Positions 61,988-64,000 of a DNA stretch of 64,000 bases are shown one piece after another (the stretch's first letter is position 1; each line of letters begins with the position of its first letter). The notes under the pieces were generated by a model, which had not been told where the DNA came from, ran no database searches, and worked only from the letters and a program-made list of their open reading frames with translations. The DNA is from Bacteroidota bacterium. GTDB taxonomy: Bacteria; Bacteroidota; Bacteroidia; Chitinophagales; Chitinophagaceae. Made by a program: the position numbers and the translations under genes. The stretch is from assembly GCA_013288945.1 (NCBI GenBank), contig JABDAZ010000006.1, forward strand, positions 1 to 64,000, written 5' to 3'.

Positions 61988-62009
61988 ATTTAGTAAATTT
62001 ATGCTAAAT
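61988..62009. promoter_or_regulatory. Inverted repeat between umuD and the 2H-phosphoesterase genes
   Basis: ATTTAG and CTAAAT are spaced by 10 bases in the 124-base divergent spacer (61961-62084). A LexA-like or other dimeric regulator could bind here, but the SOS box of this group is not known to me. Confidence 0.4.
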
Positions 62010-62084
62010 TATTAATCGCCAAAATTATTTTTACAAAATGTGGATTAATAAAAATCATACCGTTTACAAACAAAAAAAATACAA

Positions 62085-62639
62085 ATGCAGGATTATTTGC
62101 TGATAATAAAACCGGGCGCAGATGTGGCTGAAAAAATAATTTCAGAAAAAAATATTTTATACAATGAGTATAAAATAGAAATGCCTGCTGATATAAAACC
62201 GCATATTAATGTAGCCGCTTTTTTGGCACGCGAAGAAATGGAAGAAACATTAATAAGATGGATCCAGCGCATTTGCAGCATGCAAAATAGTTTTTTGGTA
62301 ACGCTCAATAATTACAGCGGTTTTCCGCCGCACACTATTTATTTGCGCGTGCAAAACCCGGAACCGTTTCAGCAACTTGCGCAACAATTAAAAGTTATTA
62401 ATGATTTCATTTTTCCGCCGGTTTCAATTATTAATAAACCGCATTTATGCATGGCAACAAAATTGCCACAGCGTATTTATGAAAAAGCAATGTTCAGTTT
62501 TTCGCAAAAAATTTTTCATGAATCTTTTATGGCAAGCGAACTGATATTAATAAAAAAAGAAAGCCAGTCTGCTGCATACAAAACATTAAACGTATTTCAT
62601 TTTTTACCAGTAAATGAATTGGCACAATCAACTTTTTAA
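62085..62639 (+). CDS. 2H-phosphoesterase (2'-5' RNA ligase-like) paralogue 1, altered motifs
   Basis: The 184-residue protein has the 2H fold with two motifs in the right places: KPHINVA near residue 44 and KPHLCMA near residue 125. The canonical motif is H-x-T/S-x. Both His remain, but the Thr/Ser is Asn in the first and Cys in the second, which should weaken activity. The family acts on cyclic phosphates or 2'-5' bonds in RNA. It is divergent from umuD and is followed by a paralogue after 19 bases. Confidence 0.78.
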   Translation: MQDYLLIIKPGADVAEKIISEKNILYNEYKIEMPADIKPHINVAAFLAREEMEETLIRWIQRICSMQNSFLVTLNNYSGFPPHTIYLRVQNPEPFQQLAQQLKVINDFIFPPVSIINKPHLCMATKLPQRIYEKAMFSFSQKIFHESFMASELILIKKESQSAAYKTLNVFHFLPVNELAQSTF

Positions 62640-62658
62640 AACTAAAAAAATAGCAATC

Positions 62659-63285
62659 ATGAAAACAAATTTGCAAACCATTCCCGGATATAATATTAAT
62701 GAGTATTTGCTGGTATTAAATCCGCATGAAGAACTGCGCAACAAAATAAAAGAAGTAAAACAAAAATTTTACGACGACTTTAAAGCGCCAACTGCACTGT
62801 ATGGCAAGCCGCACCTTACATTAATAAGTTTTGTGCAATACACCATGTTTGAAGAGCGGCTTGTAACGCGGTTGAAAAATGTGGCGATGGGTTATCATCC
62901 TTTTAAAGTAGAGTTGAAAGATTTTGGAAGTTTTCCTTCGCACACAATTTATATTAACGTGACCACCAAAGAACCGGTTAAAAATTTGGTGAAAGAATTA
63001 AAACCGTTTCAGCAATTAATGAAATTAGATAAAGACAACAAACCACATTTTATTGACGAACCTCAAATCACGATCGCGCGAAAATTATTACCATGGCAAT
63101 ATGAGAAAAGCTGGCTGGAATATTCGCACAAAAATTTTACCGGCCGTTTTATTGCAGACAGCATGTTGTTATTAAAACGCAGGGTTGTTGATAAAAATGA
63201 AAAGCCAAATCCCTATCAAATTGCGCAGCGTTTTGAATTTCAGAATCTACCTGTGTCAACAAAACAGGGTGAACTGTTTATGTGA
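62659..63285 (+). CDS. 2H-phosphoesterase (2'-5' RNA ligase-like) paralogue 2, second His lost
   Basis: From the ATG at 62659 (MKTNLQTIPGY) the protein is 208 residues. The first motif KPHLTLISF is canonical (His and Thr). The second reads EPQITIAR, where the His is Gln (codon CAA at 63064). It is thus the reverse of its neighbour, which keeps both His but not the Thr/Ser. The two share FPSHTIYI/FPPHTIYL and a similar ending. The 15 extra N-terminal residues in the ORF track overlap the first gene and were left out. Translation may be coupled to the first gene. Confidence 0.78.
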   Translation: MKTNLQTIPGYNINEYLLVLNPHEELRNKIKEVKQKFYDDFKAPTALYGKPHLTLISFVQYTMFEERLVTRLKNVAMGYHPFKVELKDFGSFPSHTIYINVTTKEPVKNLVKELKPFQQLMKLDKDNKPHFIDEPQITIARKLLPWQYEKSWLEYSHKNFTGRFIADSMLLLKRRVVDKNEKPNPYQIAQRFEFQNLPVSTKQGELFM

Positions 63286-63360
63286 TGTGTGATTGATTTG
63301 CGTTATTAATGTGACGCAGAAAAAAATGATGTATTAAGCATTTGGTAGTGAGCTTGGCGA

Positions 63361-63401
63361 ACTACTATTAAGCATTTGTTGCGTCGCACACTTGTACTTT
63401 T
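63361..63401 (+). repeat. Dispersed repeat, copy E (GCGTCGCAC core)
   Basis: ATTAAGCATTTGTTGCG leads into GCGTCGCACACTTGTACTTT (63381-63400), 58 bases before the GxxExxY gene. The rest of the gap 63286-63458 shows no other feature. Confidence 0.78.
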
Positions 63402-63458
63402 TATTCCGTACTCAGCGAAAAAAAAATTTTAATCCGTACGCTATTTTTAAAATAAAAA

Positions 63459-63872
63459 ATGAAATCATTAACAGAAAATAATTTTAAACCAATCACAGAA
63501 AGGGAACAATGGCTCACTTCTGAATTGATGAACATTGCCATTTCCATTCATAAATCATTAGGATCAGGATTATTAAAATCTGTGTATGAAAAATGTTTTT
63601 GTTATGAATTGTCGAAAAGAAATATTCCATTTCTTCGCCAGCAAATGGTTTCAGTTATTTATGATAAAATGACAATTGATGAAGGTTTGCAAATCGATTT
63701 ATTAATAGACAATTTAATAATCGTTGAACTAAAAACGCAGGAAAATTATCATCCCATTTGGGAAGCGCAATTATTAAGTCATTTAAAACTTACCGGCAAA
63801 CGCCTTGGTTACATCATGAACTTTCATGTGCCATTAATGAAAGATGGAATCAAAAGAATGATTCTGAATTAA
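63459..63872 (+). CDS. GxxExxY-family protein (PD-(D/E)xK-like), Glu replaced
   Basis: The 137-residue protein matches the GxxExxY family: AISIHKSLGSGLLKSVYEKCFCYEL, then QIDLLIDNLIIVELKT, which is the D...ExK core of PD-(D/E)xK nucleases, and EAQLLSHLKLTGKRLGYIMNF. In the namesake motif G-L-L-E-S-V-Y the Glu is Lys here (AAA at 63576). The family often has many copies in one genome; its role is not settled. The gene is flanked by a GCGTCGCAC repeat upstream and a CTCCGTG heptad tract directly after the stop. Confidence 0.85.
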   Translation: MKSLTENNFKPITEREQWLTSELMNIAISIHKSLGSGLLKSVYEKCFCYELSKRNIPFLRQQMVSVIYDKMTIDEGLQIDLLIDNLIIVELKTQENYHPIWEAQLLSHLKLTGKRLGYIMNFHVPLMKDGIKRMILN

Positions 63873-63875
63873 ACA

Positions 63876-63916
63876 CGCTCCGTGCAACTCCGTGTTCTCC
63901 TTGTCTCCGTGGTTCA
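63876..63916 (+). repeat. CTCCGTG-type heptad tract after the GxxExxY gene
   Basis: CTCCGTG recurs three to four times (CTCCGTGCAACTCCGTG, TTCTCCTTGTCTCCGTGG). It starts 4 bases after the stop. The T-rich forms at 39129 and 58118 are related. Confidence 0.7.
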
Positions 63917-63943
63917 AAAAATTCACTTGCAAAAATTAATGCC

Positions 63944-64000
63944 ATGTCAGACAAATTGCAACAGGATCATTTTAAAGTTGCCGCAAAAAAACAGGAAGAA
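63944..64000 (+). CDS. 5' start of a gene that leaves the window
   Basis: An ATG at 63944 begins MSDKLQQDHFKVAAKKQEE and stays open to the last base. The 19 residues give no family. The length and the position after the repeat tract make a real gene likely. Confidence 0.55.
   Translation, partial: MSDKLQQDHFKVAAKKQEE

Overview
The window looks like chromosome of an AT-rich Bacteroidota, most likely of the Chitinophagaceae/Sphingobacteriia type. The evidence is TAnnTTTG-type -7 promoter boxes, a lack of Shine-Dalgarno sequences, type IX secretion (T9SS) sorting domains of both the A and B kinds, many lipoproteins with short lipoboxes, the long form of IspG, and dispersed Bacteroidota-style intergenic repeats. 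I see no rRNA, CRISPR array, prophage or complete conjugative element. One tRNA (Leu, CAG) is present.

Layout. 1-1862: the tail of an Asn/Gly-rich protein and a polytopic GT-C-like membrane protein. 1863-7529 (minus): a signalling operon of FHA-TM-trypsin-like protease, Ser/Thr kinase, PP2C phosphatase and a second Ser/Thr kinase. 7990-14992: mostly housekeeping genes (miaA, a pRiA4b ORF-3-like protein, the CCA-adding enzyme, a GT9 glycosyltransferase, Sua5/YrdC, a predicted outer-membrane barrel, dapD). 15093-30259: tRNA-Leu, a VOC protein, and carbohydrate-active or secreted proteins (GH35-like, GH13, GH65, sorbosone-dehydrogenase-like), a T9SS Gly-rich protein, a DUF748/AsmA-like protein and a SWIB protein with an H1-like tail. 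30332-36167: a decayed toxin-antitoxin locus, then a probable operon with two vanadium-haloperoxidase/PAP2-like lipoproteins around an outer-membrane barrel, followed by a duplicated DoxX protein. 36305-46927: a LamG lipoprotein, TylF-like methyltransferase, class D beta-lactamase, batBC, ispG, an aldose epimerase and nadB. 47091-57928: a giant PKD T9SS adhesin-like protein, a MurU-like nucleotidyltransferase, a YVTN/phosphoesterase fusion, and an ECF sigma factor with a membrane partner. 58284-64000: patatin, a umuDC-like operon interrupted by an IS200/REP-type Y1 transposase, two 2H-phosphoesterase-like paralogues, a GxxExxY protein, and the start of one more gene.

The most striking signals outside the gene list are these. 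(i) The palindromic hexamer ATTAAT (often TATTAATA) is strongly over-represented in genes, spacers and terminator arms, like the highly iterated palindromes of cyanobacteria. (ii) A dispersed intergenic repeat with the core GCGTCGCACACTTGTACTTT occurs seven times, twice as inverted pairs that bracket CTTTGTG/CTCCGTG heptad-like repeats, and once beside a GxxExxY gene that is followed by the same heptads; a REP-type transposase lies nearby. (iii) The UmuD homologue has lost both its catalytic Ser and Lys, and the two divergent 2H phosphoesterases beside it each carry different active-site losses. (iv) An FHA domain is fused to a membrane-anchored serine protease inside a kinase/phosphatase operon. 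Functions are assigned by recognising motifs and family resemblance; no database search was possible.
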